64,000 bases of DNA from Oscillospiraceae bacterium (GCA_017518255.1 JAFWVK010000084.1:1-64000), one strand, 5' to 3'. Positions 38,919 through 48,165 are shown, counted from the stretch's first letter. Numbers and translations: made by a program. Notes: a model not told the origin generated them from the sequence alone.

Positions 38919-40385
38919 ATGATGAGCAATTCTGTATTTCGCGTACATATGGGTCCTGCACGCTGCGCCGCCGACCTCACCGACGGAAGTGAGCGCGGCG
39001 AATATGTCTCGCAGGACTACATCCTGCACACGCTGGGCAGACCGATGCGTTCCGTAAACCTGATGTACTGTTATTATCCGCTGGATGAAACATTTCCGGT
39101 TCGCGCAAGAGATGCCTTTGCGGATAAGGAGGTTTCATTCCAGTGGGATTATCCTTATGACGACTATTTCCCGTATACCGGCGGACTGAACGGCAGCCGT
39201 GACGGCGAAGTGTTCCGCCAGATGGAGGATATCCGCCGTCACGGTCAGGATGTCACCCTGACGCTGACCTGTGATCCGAATGTCTCCGACGAACATCTCG
39301 CCGCAATCGGAGAAGACCTGAAGCCCTACGGCAGACTTCTGCTCCGCCTGAATCACGAGGCGACCGGTGACTGGTTTTCGTTCAACAAGCGTGCAAGTTA
39401 TGCCGATGTAGCAAAGTTTTTTGTTCGTGCAAGTGAGATTATCCGCGAACATGCCCCGAATGTGCAGACAATTATCTGTATCGGCGGCATTGAAGATCCC
39501 GCATCGGAGGAAATTGTAAAGGAAGCAGAGTTTGCCTGTACAGTTCCGGCAGCAGATATCTGGTCTGTCGATAAATATATGGCACTTCACTGGGGATGGC
39601 CGTATGATATCGCGGAGAAGGGCGGCATTTCGCACAACCGATTGAGTTATCGTGAAACATACGATATGACAAAGCGTTCGTTCCGCCGGTTTACAGAGCT
39701 GAACGGCGGCGTGACAAAACCGATGGTGATGAGCGAATTCAATGCCGACGGCGATGTCACCGGCCCTTACGATCAGTGCGAAATGGTGGACGGCTTCTTC
39801 CGTCTGCTGAAAGAGGATCCGGAACACTGGCTGACCGGCATCAATTTCTATCAGTTTCGGGACAGGGGTAGACTTGGACTTGAGATTGAGGACCCCTCTG
39901 ATCCGAATACAGGCATTCCGCAGCCGGTGATGCATACCTTCAAGAGCTGGATTCGTGACAGCCTTTTCGAGCCGAAAATGACGGAAGGGGATGCTCTTTC
40001 GCTCCCTGTCAGACTGCGCTGGGGCGGTGCGGAGGATGCAGAAGGCATTGCGGTCCCGCTGCATCTGGATGCGAACCCCCATTTCTGTGAGCTTTTTTTT
40101 GAAGATGACGGAAACTATATGATCGAACTGAACGGCAGATGGTTTTATAAAGCGCCTGCTGTCAAATTCGTCGATCTGATGCCGGCATTTTTTGAGAAGC
40201 CGCTGAAAGCTTCCTGCGATCTGACGTTGAAAATATTTGCACCGCCTGCCGAGGGAAAAAACGATCTTTCCCTTCCGGACGGAAACTTGAATTATTACTA
40301 TACGCTGGAATCACTTCCGAAGATCAGGATTCTCACCGCTCCGATCGAACCGGATCGGGATCGATCTGTTCGAGTTTTATCGTAA
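38919..40385 (+). CDS. cytoplasmic GH26-like protein
   Basis: 488-residue protein that looks like a clan GH-A barrel of the GH26 type but has no signal peptide or dockerin. The likely acid/base Glu147 is in RLNHEATGDWFSFN, the likely nucleophile Glu273 is in KPMVMSEFNADG, and FYQFRDRGRLG follows. The last 130 residues form a beta domain. Most GH26 enzymes are secreted mannanases; an intracellular form within a pncB/HAD run is odd and may not be a mannanase. AGGGGG stands 3 bases before the first ATG and 6 before the next (38922), which may be the true start. Confidence 0.75.
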   Translation: MMSNSVFRVHMGPARCAADLTDGSERGEYVSQDYILHTLGRPMRSVNLMYCYYPLDETFPVRARDAFADKEVSFQWDYPYDDYFPYTGGLNGSRDGEVFRQMEDIRRHGQDVTLTLTCDPNVSDEHLAAIGEDLKPYGRLLLRLNHEATGDWFSFNKRASYADVAKFFVRASEIIREHAPNVQTIICIGGIEDPASEEIVKEAEFACTVPAADIWSVDKYMALHWGWPYDIAEKGGISHNRLSYRETYDMTKRSFRRFTELNGGVTKPMVMSEFNADGDVTGPYDQCEMVDGFFRLLKEDPEHWLTGINFYQFRDRGRLGLEIEDPSDPNTGIPQPVMHTFKSWIRDSLFEPKMTEGDALSLPVRLRWGGAEDAEGIAVPLHLDANPHFCELFFEDDGNYMIELNGRWFYKAPAVKFVDLMPAFFEKPLKASCDLTLKIFAPPAEGKNDLSLPDGNLNYYYTLESLPKIRILTAPIEPDRDRSVRVLS

Positions 40386-40391
40386 GTCAGT

Positions 40392-41240
40392 ATGCAGCAG
40401 AATAGTATTTTATATGTAACCGACCTTGACGGCACACTGCTTCAGCCGGATGTTACAGTTTCAGAGCGATCTTTCCGGATTCTCTCTGAACTGCTGGACA
40501 AAGGGCTTCCGCTGACGGTTGCTACGGCACGCACAAGTTTTTCGGTAATGCCGATTCTGCGGGGACTTCCGTTCAGGCTTCCGCTGATTCTGCAAAATGG
40601 TGCGGTGCTGCATGATCCGGTGACGGATCGGGTTGTTTCGGCTGCGCCCATTCAGCCGGATGCATTTTTGCAGGTTCTGGCGCTGTTCCGAACATTCGGA
40701 TTTAACGGTTTTGTTTTCTGCGTTCCGGAAAAACTGCTTGAATGCTGTTATACAGAGCTGACAACCCCGCATATGCGGAAGTATTATCAGGAACGGAAGA
40801 GTCAGTATCATAAACCGTTTCGGCAGGTTTTGTCTCTGACAGAGCTGGCAGCGGAAACGCCGGTTTTCATGTCTTTGAATGCGCCGAAAGAACGCCTTGA
40901 TCCGCTCCGTGGCGCGCTCGGAGAGATCGGGAATATTTCGGTTGCATATTACCGGGATGTATATGAGCCTGGAATCTGGTATCTAGAGGTTTCTGCTTCT
41001 GAAGCTACAAAATATCACGGCGTATGCAGACTGCGCGAACTGACCGGCGCGCGGACGGTTGTCGGGTTCGGTGACAATCACAACGATTTTCCGCTCTTCC
41101 GCGCCTGTGATATCAGAATCGCAGTCGGAAATGCAGCGGATGAGCTGAAAGAAAAAGCCGACAGGATTATTGCACGGAATACAGAAGATGCGGTTGCGTT
41201 ATTTCTGCGTCAGCATTTTCAGCCGGCAGATAATAATTAA
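40392..41240 (+). CDS. HAD-superfamily (Cof-type, IIB) phosphatase
   Basis: Mg-dependent phosphohydrolase of 282 residues, Cof-like. HAD motif I is VTDLDGTLL (nucleophile Asp11, acid Asp13), motif II is VATARTS, the IIB cap lies in the middle, and motif IV is VGFGDNHNDFPLF. Substrates of this family are usually sugar or nucleotide phosphates such as FMN or PLP; the one here cannot be told. The gene follows the GH26-like gene by 6 bases with no good ribosome site, so it probably depends on translational coupling. Confidence 0.85.
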   Translation: MQQNSILYVTDLDGTLLQPDVTVSERSFRILSELLDKGLPLTVATARTSFSVMPILRGLPFRLPLILQNGAVLHDPVTDRVVSAAPIQPDAFLQVLALFRTFGFNGFVFCVPEKLLECCYTELTTPHMRKYYQERKSQYHKPFRQVLSLTELAAETPVFMSLNAPKERLDPLRGALGEIGNISVAYYRDVYEPGIWYLEVSASEATKYHGVCRLRELTGARTVVGFGDNHNDFPLFRACDIRIAVGNAADELKEKADRIIARNTEDAVALFLRQHFQPADNN

Positions 41241-41263
41241 AATCTTTTTAAGGAGAATTTATT

Positions 41264-42991
41264 ATGAAAAAACTCATGCTTGGAAATGAAGCATTCGCAC
41301 GCGGACTCTATGAAGCCGGGTGCAGATTTGCCTCAAGTTATCCGGGTACTCCGTCTACTGAGATCACGGAGGAAATCGCAAAGTACGATGAGGTTTATGC
41401 AGAGTGGGCGCCGAATGAAAAGGTTGCCGTCGAATCCGCACTCGGTGCCAGCTTTGCCGGTGCGAGAGCCTTTGCCGCAATGAAGCATGTCGGACTGAAT
41501 GTTGCAGCCGATCCGCTCTATACTGCATCCTATACCGGCGTCAACGGCGGTCTTGTAATTGCGGTTGCGGATGATCCGGGGATGCATTCTTCACAGAATG
41601 AGCAGGACAGCCGTCACCATGCAATTGCCTCCAAGGTCCCGATGCTGGAACCCTCCGATTCGCAGGAGTGCAAGGAATTTGCAATGCTCGGCTATGAGAT
41701 TTCCGAGCAGTTTGATACACCGGTTCTGATCCGTACCGCGACCAGAGTGGCACATTCCCAGAGTGCCGTCGAGCAGCTTCCGCGTCAGGAGAAGGAATTA
41801 AAGCCCTATGAAAAAAATCCATCCAAATATGTAATGATGCCCGCTTTTGCAAAGGGCAGACATGTAGTTGTTGAGGAGCGCACGAAAAAGCTGATTGCAT
41901 ATGCCGAGACTGCACCGATCAATAAAGTTGAGGATAACGGCTCGGAGATCGGCGTAATAACCTGCGGTGCATCCTATCAGTATGCAAAGGAAGCGCTCGG
42001 CAATCAGGTCAACTACCTGAAACTCGGTATGACCAACCCGCTTCCGGATCAGCTTTTCCTTGATTTTACCGCAAAGTGCAAGATAGTTTATATCATTGAA
42101 GAACTGGACGGAATTCTGGAACAGCACGCAAAAGCACTGGGCATTGCCTGCAAGGGCAAGGAAATTTTCGGCTGCATCGGCGAACTGAATCAGGTCATCA
42201 TTGCCGAAAAACTGCTCGGTAAGAAGCCTGAGCTGATGACCTATCCCGAAGAACTGCCGATTCGTCCGCCTGTTATGTGTGCAGGCTGTCCGCACAGAGG
42301 CGTGTTCTATACGCTTGCAAAGCACAAGATTACGGTTTCCGGCGATATCGGCTGCTATACGCTCGGCGCCGCAAAACCGCTGAATTCGATGGACTGGACC
42401 ATCTGCATGGGCTCATCGGTTTCCTGCCTGCACGGCTTCAATAAAGTGCTTGGTGAAAAATCGCAGAATAAAACCGTTGCAGTTATCGGCGATTCAACCT
42501 TTATGCATACCGGTCTGAATTCTCTGGTAAATGTTGCATATAATGCGTCGAATTCGACTGTTATCATTCTGGACAACTCCATTACCGGCATGACCGGACA
42601 TCAGCAGAACCCGACCACCGGAAAGAACCTCAAGGGCGATCCGGCAGCGGCAGTTGATCTTGTTGCGCTTTGTCATGCAATCGGCATTCAGAGAGTCCGC
42701 GTAGCCGATCCGTATCATCTTGCGGAAATGGAGCAGGCGATTCTCGAAGAGCTTGCAGTGGATGAACCCTCTGTCATCATCAGCCGCCGTCCGTGTGCGC
42801 TGCTGAAATATGTAAAGCACAATGCGCCGCTGCATGTGGATACAGACAAGTGCAGAAGCTGTAAGATGTGCCTGAAGCTCGGATGTCCTGCAATTTCCAT
42901 GAAGGACGGCAAGGCATGTATCGACCATACGCAGTGTGTCGGCTGCGGCATCTGCGAAGAACTCTGCAAGTTCGATGCAATTCAGAAATAA
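41264..42991 (+). CDS. iorA: indolepyruvate:ferredoxin oxidoreductase, alpha subunit
   Basis: Thiamine-diphosphate subunit of the enzyme that turns arylpyruvates into arylacetyl-CoA with ferredoxin, or the reverse. 575 residues: pyrimidine-binding domain (FASSYPGTPSTEITEEI), TPP-binding part with GDIGCYTLGA, CMGSSVSCLHGF, VIGDSTFMHTGLNSL and DNSITGMTGHQ. The C-terminal two-cluster ferredoxin domain has Cys 530, 533, 536, 541 and Cys 558, 561, 564, 568. AAGGAG precedes the ATG. Its partner iorB follows 48 bases later, and paaK after that. Oxygen-sensitive enzyme, fitting a strict anaerobe. Confidence 0.95.
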   Translation: MKKLMLGNEAFARGLYEAGCRFASSYPGTPSTEITEEIAKYDEVYAEWAPNEKVAVESALGASFAGARAFAAMKHVGLNVAADPLYTASYTGVNGGLVIAVADDPGMHSSQNEQDSRHHAIASKVPMLEPSDSQECKEFAMLGYEISEQFDTPVLIRTATRVAHSQSAVEQLPRQEKELKPYEKNPSKYVMMPAFAKGRHVVVEERTKKLIAYAETAPINKVEDNGSEIGVITCGASYQYAKEALGNQVNYLKLGMTNPLPDQLFLDFTAKCKIVYIIEELDGILEQHAKALGIACKGKEIFGCIGELNQVIIAEKLLGKKPELMTYPEELPIRPPVMCAGCPHRGVFYTLAKHKITVSGDIGCYTLGAAKPLNSMDWTICMGSSVSCLHGFNKVLGEKSQNKTVAVIGDSTFMHTGLNSLVNVAYNASNSTVIILDNSITGMTGHQQNPTTGKNLKGDPAAAVDLVALCHAIGIQRVRVADPYHLAEMEQAILEELAVDEPSVIISRRPCALLKYVKHNAPLHVDTDKCRSCKMCLKLGCPAISMKDGKACIDHTQCVGCGICEELCKFDAIQK

Positions 42992-43039
42992 AAACAGGTT
43001 GTACGGTTTCATAATAATAATGTGAAGGAGTAGTCACTC

Positions 43040-43612
43040 ATGGAAACAAAGTCAATTATGATCGTCGGCGTCGGCGGACAGGGCAGCCTGCTTGCCAGCC
43101 GTATTCTCGGAAACGTCCTGCTCCAGCAGGGATTTGAGGTTAAGGTCAGCGAGGTTCACGGCATGTCACAGCGCGGCGGCTCGGTCGTGACCTATGTAAA
43201 ATACGGAGATGCCGTATATTCTCCGGTCGTTGAAAAGGGCGAGGCGGATGTCATCATTTCTTTTGAGCTGCTCGAAGCGGCAAGATGGGCATCCTGCCTG
43301 AAAAAGGGCGGCAAGATCGTCACCTCGACCCAGACGCTCGACCCGATGCCGGTCATCACAGGCGCGGCATCCTATCCGCAGGGAATCGTTGAGAATCTTG
43401 AAAAAATGGGGATTGACGTAACGGCTGTCGATGCACTCTCTCTTGCAGAGCAGGCAGGCAGTGCAAAGGCATCCAATGTGGTGCTGATGGGCGTTGTCTC
43501 AAAAAAGATGGATTTTGATGAATCGGTCTGGCAGGAGGCACTGAATCAGTGTGTGCCGCCGAAATTCATTGAGATGAACAGAACAGCATTTGCACTGGGC
43601 AGAAATGCCTGA
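43040..43612 (+). CDS. iorB: indolepyruvate:ferredoxin oxidoreductase, beta subunit
   Basis: Gamma-domain-type partner of IorA, 190 residues: MIVGVGGQGSLLASRILGNV (ferredoxin-oxidoreductase CoA-domain motif), VSEVHGMSQRGGSVVTYVKY and MGVVSKKMDFDE. The length and motifs are standard for the family. GAAGGAG lies 10 bases upstream of the ATG. The IorAB pair forms the functional enzyme and is directly followed by the CoA ligase gene paaK. Confidence 0.95.
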   Translation: METKSIMIVGVGGQGSLLASRILGNVLLQQGFEVKVSEVHGMSQRGGSVVTYVKYGDAVYSPVVEKGEADVIISFELLEAARWASCLKKGGKIVTSTQTLDPMPVITGAASYPQGIVENLEKMGIDVTAVDALSLAEQAGSAKASNVVLMGVVSKKMDFDESVWQEALNQCVPPKFIEMNRTAFALGRNA

Positions 43613-43670
43613 GAGTTGACCGGAAAGACGAAGACGCATTACATCGCTTAAAGTGAAAGGATGATTCCCA

Positions 43671-44978
43671 ATGGCAAAGTACTGGAATGCAGACATCGAA
43701 TGTATGTCTCGCGAGGAAATGAAAAAGCTCCAGAGTGAGCGACTTGTCAAGCAGGTCAGACATGTCTATGACAATGTTCCGTATTACCGGAACCTGATGG
43801 ATGAGAAGGGTGTCAAACCGGAGGATATTCAGTCGGTTGACGATCTCTGTAAGCTGCCCTTTCTCTCCAAGGCTGATCTGCGCGAGGCATACCCCACAGG
43901 GCTGCTCGCGACTCCGCTTTCAGAGTGCGTTCGCATTCATTCAACCTCCGGCACAACCGGAAAGCGCGTTGTTGCGTATTATACGCAGAATGACGTCGAT
44001 CTCTGGGAGGACTGCTGCGCGAGAGCGATTACCGCTGCGGGCGGAGACGAAAACGATGTCTGTCAGGTTGCATACGGCTACGGTCTGTTCACGGGCGGAG
44101 CCGGACTGCACGGAGGTTCTCACAAGGTCGGCTGCCTGACGCTGCCGATGTCTTCCGGCAACACAGAGCGTCAGATTCAGTTTATGCGCGATCTCGGCGC
44201 AACCATTCTCTGCTGTACGCCGTCCTATGCGGCATACATCGGGGAAACGCTGCATGATATGGGACTGACGCCGGATGACATCAAGCTGAAAGCAGGCATT
44301 TTCGGTGCGGAGCCGTGGACAGAAGAAATGCGCCGTTCGATTGAGAAATCCCTCGGTATCAAGGCATACGATATCTTCGGTCTGACCGAGATTTCCGGTC
44401 CGGGCGTTGCATTTGAATGCGAGGAGCAGACCGGAATGCACATCAACGAGGACAATTTCATCCCGGAGATTATCAATCCGGAGACCGGAGAGGTGCTGCC
44501 GGAGGGCGAGGTCGGTGAGCTTGTTTTCACCAGCATCACGAAAGAAGCGTTCCCGCTTCTGCGCTACCGCACCCGCGATCTCTGCGTTCTCAGCCGGAAG
44601 AAGTGCTCCTGCGGCAGAACGCTGATTAAAATGACAAAGCCGATGGGCAGAAGCGACGACATGATGATTATTCGCGGTGTCAATGTCTTCCCGTCGCAGA
44701 TTGAAACAGTGCTGATCGAGCAGGGCTATTCCCCGAATTATCTGATTGAGGTTGACCGTGTCAACAACACTGATACACTGGATATCAGCGTGGAGATGAA
44801 CGCAGATCAGTTCTCGGATAAGATGAAGGATATTCAGGATAAGGAGAAGCAGCTTGCCGGCGCAATCAAGACGATGCTCGGTATCAATCCGAAGGTGCAT
44901 CTGGTTTCGCCGAAGACAATCACCAGAAGCGAGGGCAAGGCTGTCCGCGTGATCGACCGCCGCAAGCTCCACGACTGA
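43671..44978 (+). CDS. paaK: phenylacetate/arylacetate-CoA ligase
   Basis: AMP-forming ligase that activates phenylacetate or indoleacetate to the CoA ester. 435 residues: CVRIHSTSGTTGKRVVAYYT (P-loop-like ATP motif), GYGLFTGGAGLHGG, YDIFGLTEISGPGVAFEC, TRDLCVL, and the C-terminal PMGRSDDMMIIRGVNVFPSQ. GAAAGGA precedes the ATG. Together with IorAB it links free arylacetates and arylpyruvates, the reductive carboxylation route by which rumen bacteria make phenylalanine and tryptophan from phenylacetate and indoleacetate. The direction is inferred, not shown. Confidence 0.95.
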   Translation: MAKYWNADIECMSREEMKKLQSERLVKQVRHVYDNVPYYRNLMDEKGVKPEDIQSVDDLCKLPFLSKADLREAYPTGLLATPLSECVRIHSTSGTTGKRVVAYYTQNDVDLWEDCCARAITAAGGDENDVCQVAYGYGLFTGGAGLHGGSHKVGCLTLPMSSGNTERQIQFMRDLGATILCCTPSYAAYIGETLHDMGLTPDDIKLKAGIFGAEPWTEEMRRSIEKSLGIKAYDIFGLTEISGPGVAFECEEQTGMHINEDNFIPEIINPETGEVLPEGEVGELVFTSITKEAFPLLRYRTRDLCVLSRKKCSCGRTLIKMTKPMGRSDDMMIIRGVNVFPSQIETVLIEQGYSPNYLIEVDRVNNTDTLDISVEMNADQFSDKMKDIQDKEKQLAGAIKTMLGINPKVHLVSPKTITRSEGKAVRVIDRRKLHD

Positions 44979-45012
44979 CTCAAAATGACCTGAAAAGGAC
45001 AGGAGGATTGAC

Positions 45013-46011
45013 ATGAAAAGCAGGTTTTTTGCACTGGCAGCGGCGGTTGTTCTCTGCGCCGGTATGACAGGATGCGGGGAGAACGGCAGCGGCAGTAAAG
45101 GCTCAACGCCTTCCGGAACTTATACAAGTATAAATGCAACCGCATTTAGTTTTGGCGAATTGAGATCGACACTCAATGAAGGCGGACTGAACAAAATGCT
45201 AAGCCAGATTAAAACCGCCGATTATGCTGAAACAATCGAATTCAAGTCCCAAAAATTCACAATCACCCCGCTGCACCAAGCACAAGGTTATCGGAGTTAC
45301 AGCGGTTCTTTCTCAGTGGATGACGGAGAGATTCATCTGAAATACAGCTCTGCCCTTGTCTATACAAAGGCAAAAGGCGAATACACAGTAAAAGCTTCAA
45401 ACAATGAAGATGATCCGGTTGCTTACAAGCTATATGATTTGGGTAAATCCGGCGGGTATTATAGCAATATTCTTCCACCTGTCGAAGGAATAAGGAATTC
45501 TATTGATTTTAAGGCATATCCGGTCTCATATTTCAACGTAAATGAAGGCGGCAAGATGAAGCTCCGCTGCTTTGATGAACTGCTTTGCACAGACACATAC
45601 GGCTATCAACTGAAAGACAGCTACCGTTACGGCAAATCGTTTACCGTCACATTCGATCCGGTCAAAACAATGGAGACCTGCCCCTATTATTTTTTATCGG
45701 GTACGGAAAAATCTCAGATTGAGGAACAGATCGAACATCGGGCAAATTTCTTCAGGAACGCCTATAAATCAGACAACACAAAAACCACGATCAAATTCTC
45801 GAACGGAAAATGGGAATGGAAAAACAGTGAGGGCGAACTGATTAACAAGGGTACATATCAGGAAAGCTCCAAATATAAGGGGCTGATTGCACTCACGACT
45901 ACGTCTGACTCCCTCGCGGGAAGAGATGTAAGTTACAGCAGTGTAATGCCGCTGATGTTCTATCTGACGGGAAAAGACATTTATTATCCCTGCTTTATCA
46001 AGGTAAAATAA
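45013..46011 (+). CDS. putative lipoprotein inserted in the arylacetate operon
   Basis: 332-residue exported lipoprotein of unknown family: MKSRFFALAAAVVLCAGMTGC with a lipobox ending at Cys21, Gly/Ser linker, then a charged domain rich in Lys, Tyr and Ser. A short motif NKGTYQESS near the C-terminus recalls the GTY strands of the small lipoprotein at 15563-15892. Base usage after the signal sequence is more A-rich than in the flanking paaK and ACT genes, which hints at later insertion. AGGAGG precedes the ATG and gaps to both neighbours are short (34 and 25 bases), so it is co-transcribed. No link to aryl metabolism is visible. Confidence 0.75.
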   Translation: MKSRFFALAAAVVLCAGMTGCGENGSGSKGSTPSGTYTSINATAFSFGELRSTLNEGGLNKMLSQIKTADYAETIEFKSQKFTITPLHQAQGYRSYSGSFSVDDGEIHLKYSSALVYTKAKGEYTVKASNNEDDPVAYKLYDLGKSGGYYSNILPPVEGIRNSIDFKAYPVSYFNVNEGGKMKLRCFDELLCTDTYGYQLKDSYRYGKSFTVTFDPVKTMETCPYYFLSGTEKSQIEEQIEHRANFFRNAYKSDNTKTTIKFSNGKWEWKNSEGELINKGTYQESSKYKGLIALTTTSDSLAGRDVSYSSVMPLMFYLTGKDIYYPCFIKVK

Positions 46012-46036
46012 CACAATAAAAAAGGAGGATTCCCTT

Positions 46037-46471
46037 ATGAACAGCATTCAGCAGATTTCGATTTTTGTTGAAAACGAAACCGGAAAGCTCGCCGAGCTGA
46101 CCAAGCTGATCGGAGACGCAGGCATTGACCTCTCCGCGCTCAGCCTTGCGGATACCCGCGATTTCGGAATTCTGCGTATTATCGTGAATAAGCCGGATGA
46201 AACCTGCACGCTCCTGCAGGAAAACGGCTGGACGTTTAAGATCACGCCGGTCATCGGCGTCAAGGTTCCGGATGTTCCGGGCGGCGTCGCCGGCATTCTC
46301 GCGACGCTCAGCGAAGCGGGCGTGAATGTGGAATATATGTATGCATTCGTCAACCGCACACCCGGCGAAGCCGACACCATTTTCCGCGTTGATGACGAGG
46401 AAACCGCACTTTCCGCCCTCCGCAGCGCCGGAATCGACATTTTGACGCCCGAAGAAGTTTACGGCATCTGA
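46037..46471 (+). CDS. tandem ACT-domain protein
   Basis: 144 residues with two ACT domains: QISIFVENETGKLAELTKLI (about 5-70) and IGVKVPDVPGGVAGILATLS (about 75-140). ACT domains bind amino acids and usually control amino-acid enzymes; this two-domain type often accompanies iorAB and paaK in anaerobes, where it may sense an aromatic amino acid. AAGGAGG lies 8 bases upstream of the ATG. Last gene of the pncB-led run. It has no catalytic domain, so a regulatory role is the natural reading. Confidence 0.9.
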   Translation: MNSIQQISIFVENETGKLAELTKLIGDAGIDLSALSLADTRDFGILRIIVNKPDETCTLLQENGWTFKITPVIGVKVPDVPGGVAGILATLSEAGVNVEYMYAFVNRTPGEADTIFRVDDEETALSALRSAGIDILTPEEVYGI

Positions 46472-46549
46472 TCCCTTCGGCTTTTTGTGAATAATGTATG
46501 AATTCAAAGCGGTTTTCATGCGAAAATGCCGAATTCTTTTGCCAAACCC

Positions 46550-46578
46550 TTGACAATGCGTGCGGGATTGTGTATAAT
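46550..46578 (+). promoter_or_regulatory. promoter of the zinc-ribbon protein gene
   Basis: Consensus TTGACA (46550-46555), 17-base spacer, TATAAT (46573-46578). The leader of about 92 bases contains AAATTG/CAATTT and other short inverted repeats of unclear meaning. Confidence 0.85.
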
Positions 46579-46676
46579 ATAAGCATGGACAGTTCCGCGC
46601 GGAGCTGATAAGAGACTGTTGCTGCCGGTAAATTGTGTTCTGGCAATTTTCCTGCACGGATGGGAGTGTGTGATTC

Positions 46677-47117
46677 ATGGGCATCTTTGGTAAGTTCAGC
46701 GATATGGGCAGAGGTGTGAGTGAGAAAGTTTCCAATGTTTCGGAGGTCAGCAATCTGAAACGAAAAATCCTCTATGAAGAGGAGCGCATCGTTGAGATTT
46801 TTGCAGATCTCGGCAAGAAATACTATAAAAATCCGGATGAGGACCCGGCAGTGTTCCGTGCATTGTGCGACGACATTGATACCCGCCGCCGCCGTATCAA
46901 GAAAATGAAATTTGAGCTGAATACGCTCCGCGGATATAAAATGTGTCCGAAGTGTGATGCGGAAAACAGCGAGAAAAATATCTTCTGCGGTGTCTGCGGT
47001 GCAAGACTGCCTGACCCGGAGGACGAGGATTTTACATCTCTCGAAGAGAACGATTACTACACCGAAACCAGCAATCAGTTCTTCAATGCCGACAGTACCG
47101 GTAATATCGGTATCTGA
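46677..47117 (+). CDS. zinc-ribbon protein with helical N-terminus
   Basis: 146-residue cytoplasmic protein. Residues 1-88 form long helices (SEVSNLKRKILYEEERIVEI, RRRRIKKMKFELNTL), probably a coiled coil. A zinc ribbon follows: CPKCDAENSEKNIFCGVCG (about 94-112) with two CxxC knuckles, then an acidic tail. Such proteins are common and uncharacterised in Clostridia. GGGAGTG stands upstream of the ATG. Single-gene unit with a strong promoter and terminator, suggesting steady expression. Confidence 0.8.
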   Translation: MGIFGKFSDMGRGVSEKVSNVSEVSNLKRKILYEEERIVEIFADLGKKYYKNPDEDPAVFRALCDDIDTRRRRIKKMKFELNTLRGYKMCPKCDAENSEKNIFCGVCGARLPDPEDEDFTSLEENDYYTETSNQFFNADSTGNIGI

Positions 47118-47139
47118 CGAAAAAGAATGTTTTTACGGA

Positions 47140-47168
47140 AGCCGCAGCTTTATGCTGCGGCTTTTTTT
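47140..47168 (+). terminator. intrinsic terminator before the spoIIIA operon
   Basis: AGCCGCAGC (47140-47148) pairs perfectly with GCTGCGGCT (47154-47162), followed by seven T (47162-47168). Confidence 0.92.
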
Positions 47169-47226
47169 GCTTCTAATCCTGTCCGCTGCGGCATATGATT
47201 AGACAAGTCCACAGAAAGGCGGCAGA

Positions 47227-48165
47227 TTGATTATGCAAATATCATCGGCATTCAGGCAGGTGCTTCCCTATTTTCCTTTGCAGCTGCAAACCGCATTGCG
47301 CAGAATACCTGAAGAACAGGCTGTTCAGATTCAGGAAATCCGTCTGCGAATCGGCAGAAATCTGCATATTGTGACGCAGGGAACAGAGCGTGTTGTGACA
47401 CAGGAAGGTGCTTTTGCATCAGAGCCGGCTGACGGGCTGCGGATATCCCGTCAGCTGATGGATACGGTTTTCCAGAATCTTTCCTCTCATTCGATGCACA
47501 GTGTGCTCGGAACGGTCAGGCTCGGATTTATTACTGTCGCAGGCGGGAGCAGGGCAGGCATTTGCGGTACGGCAGTCATGCAGCAGACAAGCCTTGATTC
47601 CCTTCGGGCTGTCAGCGGAATCAATCTCCGGATTGCTTCAGAGCGAATCGGGTGTGCGGATGCTCTGATTCAGCGGCTCGGCGGTATACAGTATCTCGGC
47701 GGAATATTGCTCGCCGGTCCTCCGTCATCCGGAAAGACAACGCTTTTACGGGATATTGCAAGAATTCTCGGGGAGAGATACCGTGTCAGTTTACTGGATG
47801 AACGCGGCGAACTGGCGGCTGTTTCAAACGGTGTTCCGCAGTATTCGGTCGGAATTCAGACCGATGTATTTGACGGATATCCGAAGGCACAGGCAATTTC
47901 AATTTCTTTGCGTGTGATGTCTCCGCAATATATTATTTGTGATGAGATCGGAAGTGAAGCTGAGACTGAGGCAATGCTGCAATCTCTGCATACAGGTACA
48001 TCGTTTATTGCATCGGCTCATGCAGGTTCTGCTGACGAGCTGTACCGCAGACCGCAGCTTCGTTTGCTGTTTCAGTCCGGAGTATTTCATACTGTTGTCA
48101 TGCTGCATTCAGGCGCAGAATGCGGAGCAGTTGCCGCTGTTGTGCCGGTCAGGCAGGCAGGATGA
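47227..48165 (+). CDS. spoIIIAA: stage III sporulation protein AA
   Basis: ATPase of the SpoIIIA-SpoIIQ channel between mother cell and forespore, related to secretion ATPases. 312 residues: EIRLRIGRNL, GSRAGICGTA, Walker A GPPSSGKTT 164-172, SLLDERGELA and an Asp-box region YIICDEIGSEAETEA. The first codon is TTG with AAAGG 9 bases upstream; ATG at 47233 is an alternative. A sigma-E-like -10 (CATATGAT, near 47192) occurs before it, but the -35 is poor. It begins an eight-gene operon with overlaps, a standard arrangement in endospore formers. Confidence 0.93.
   Translation: MIMQISSAFRQVLPYFPLQLQTALRRIPEEQAVQIQEIRLRIGRNLHIVTQGTERVVTQEGAFASEPADGLRISRQLMDTVFQNLSSHSMHSVLGTVRLGFITVAGGSRAGICGTAVMQQTSLDSLRAVSGINLRIASERIGCADALIQRLGGIQYLGGILLAGPPSSGKTTLLRDIARILGERYRVSLLDERGELAAVSNGVPQYSVGIQTDVFDGYPKAQAISISLRVMSPQYIICDEIGSEAETEAMLQSLHTGTSFIASAHAGSADELYRRPQLRLLFQSGVFHTVVMLHSGAECGAVAAVVPVRQAG

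Noticed and set aside
37675..38961. 428-aa minus-strand ORF
   Set aside because: Antisense to pncB, with no ribosome site.
43941..45014. 357-aa minus-strand ORF
   Set aside because: Antisense to paaK, which has full-length family motifs.
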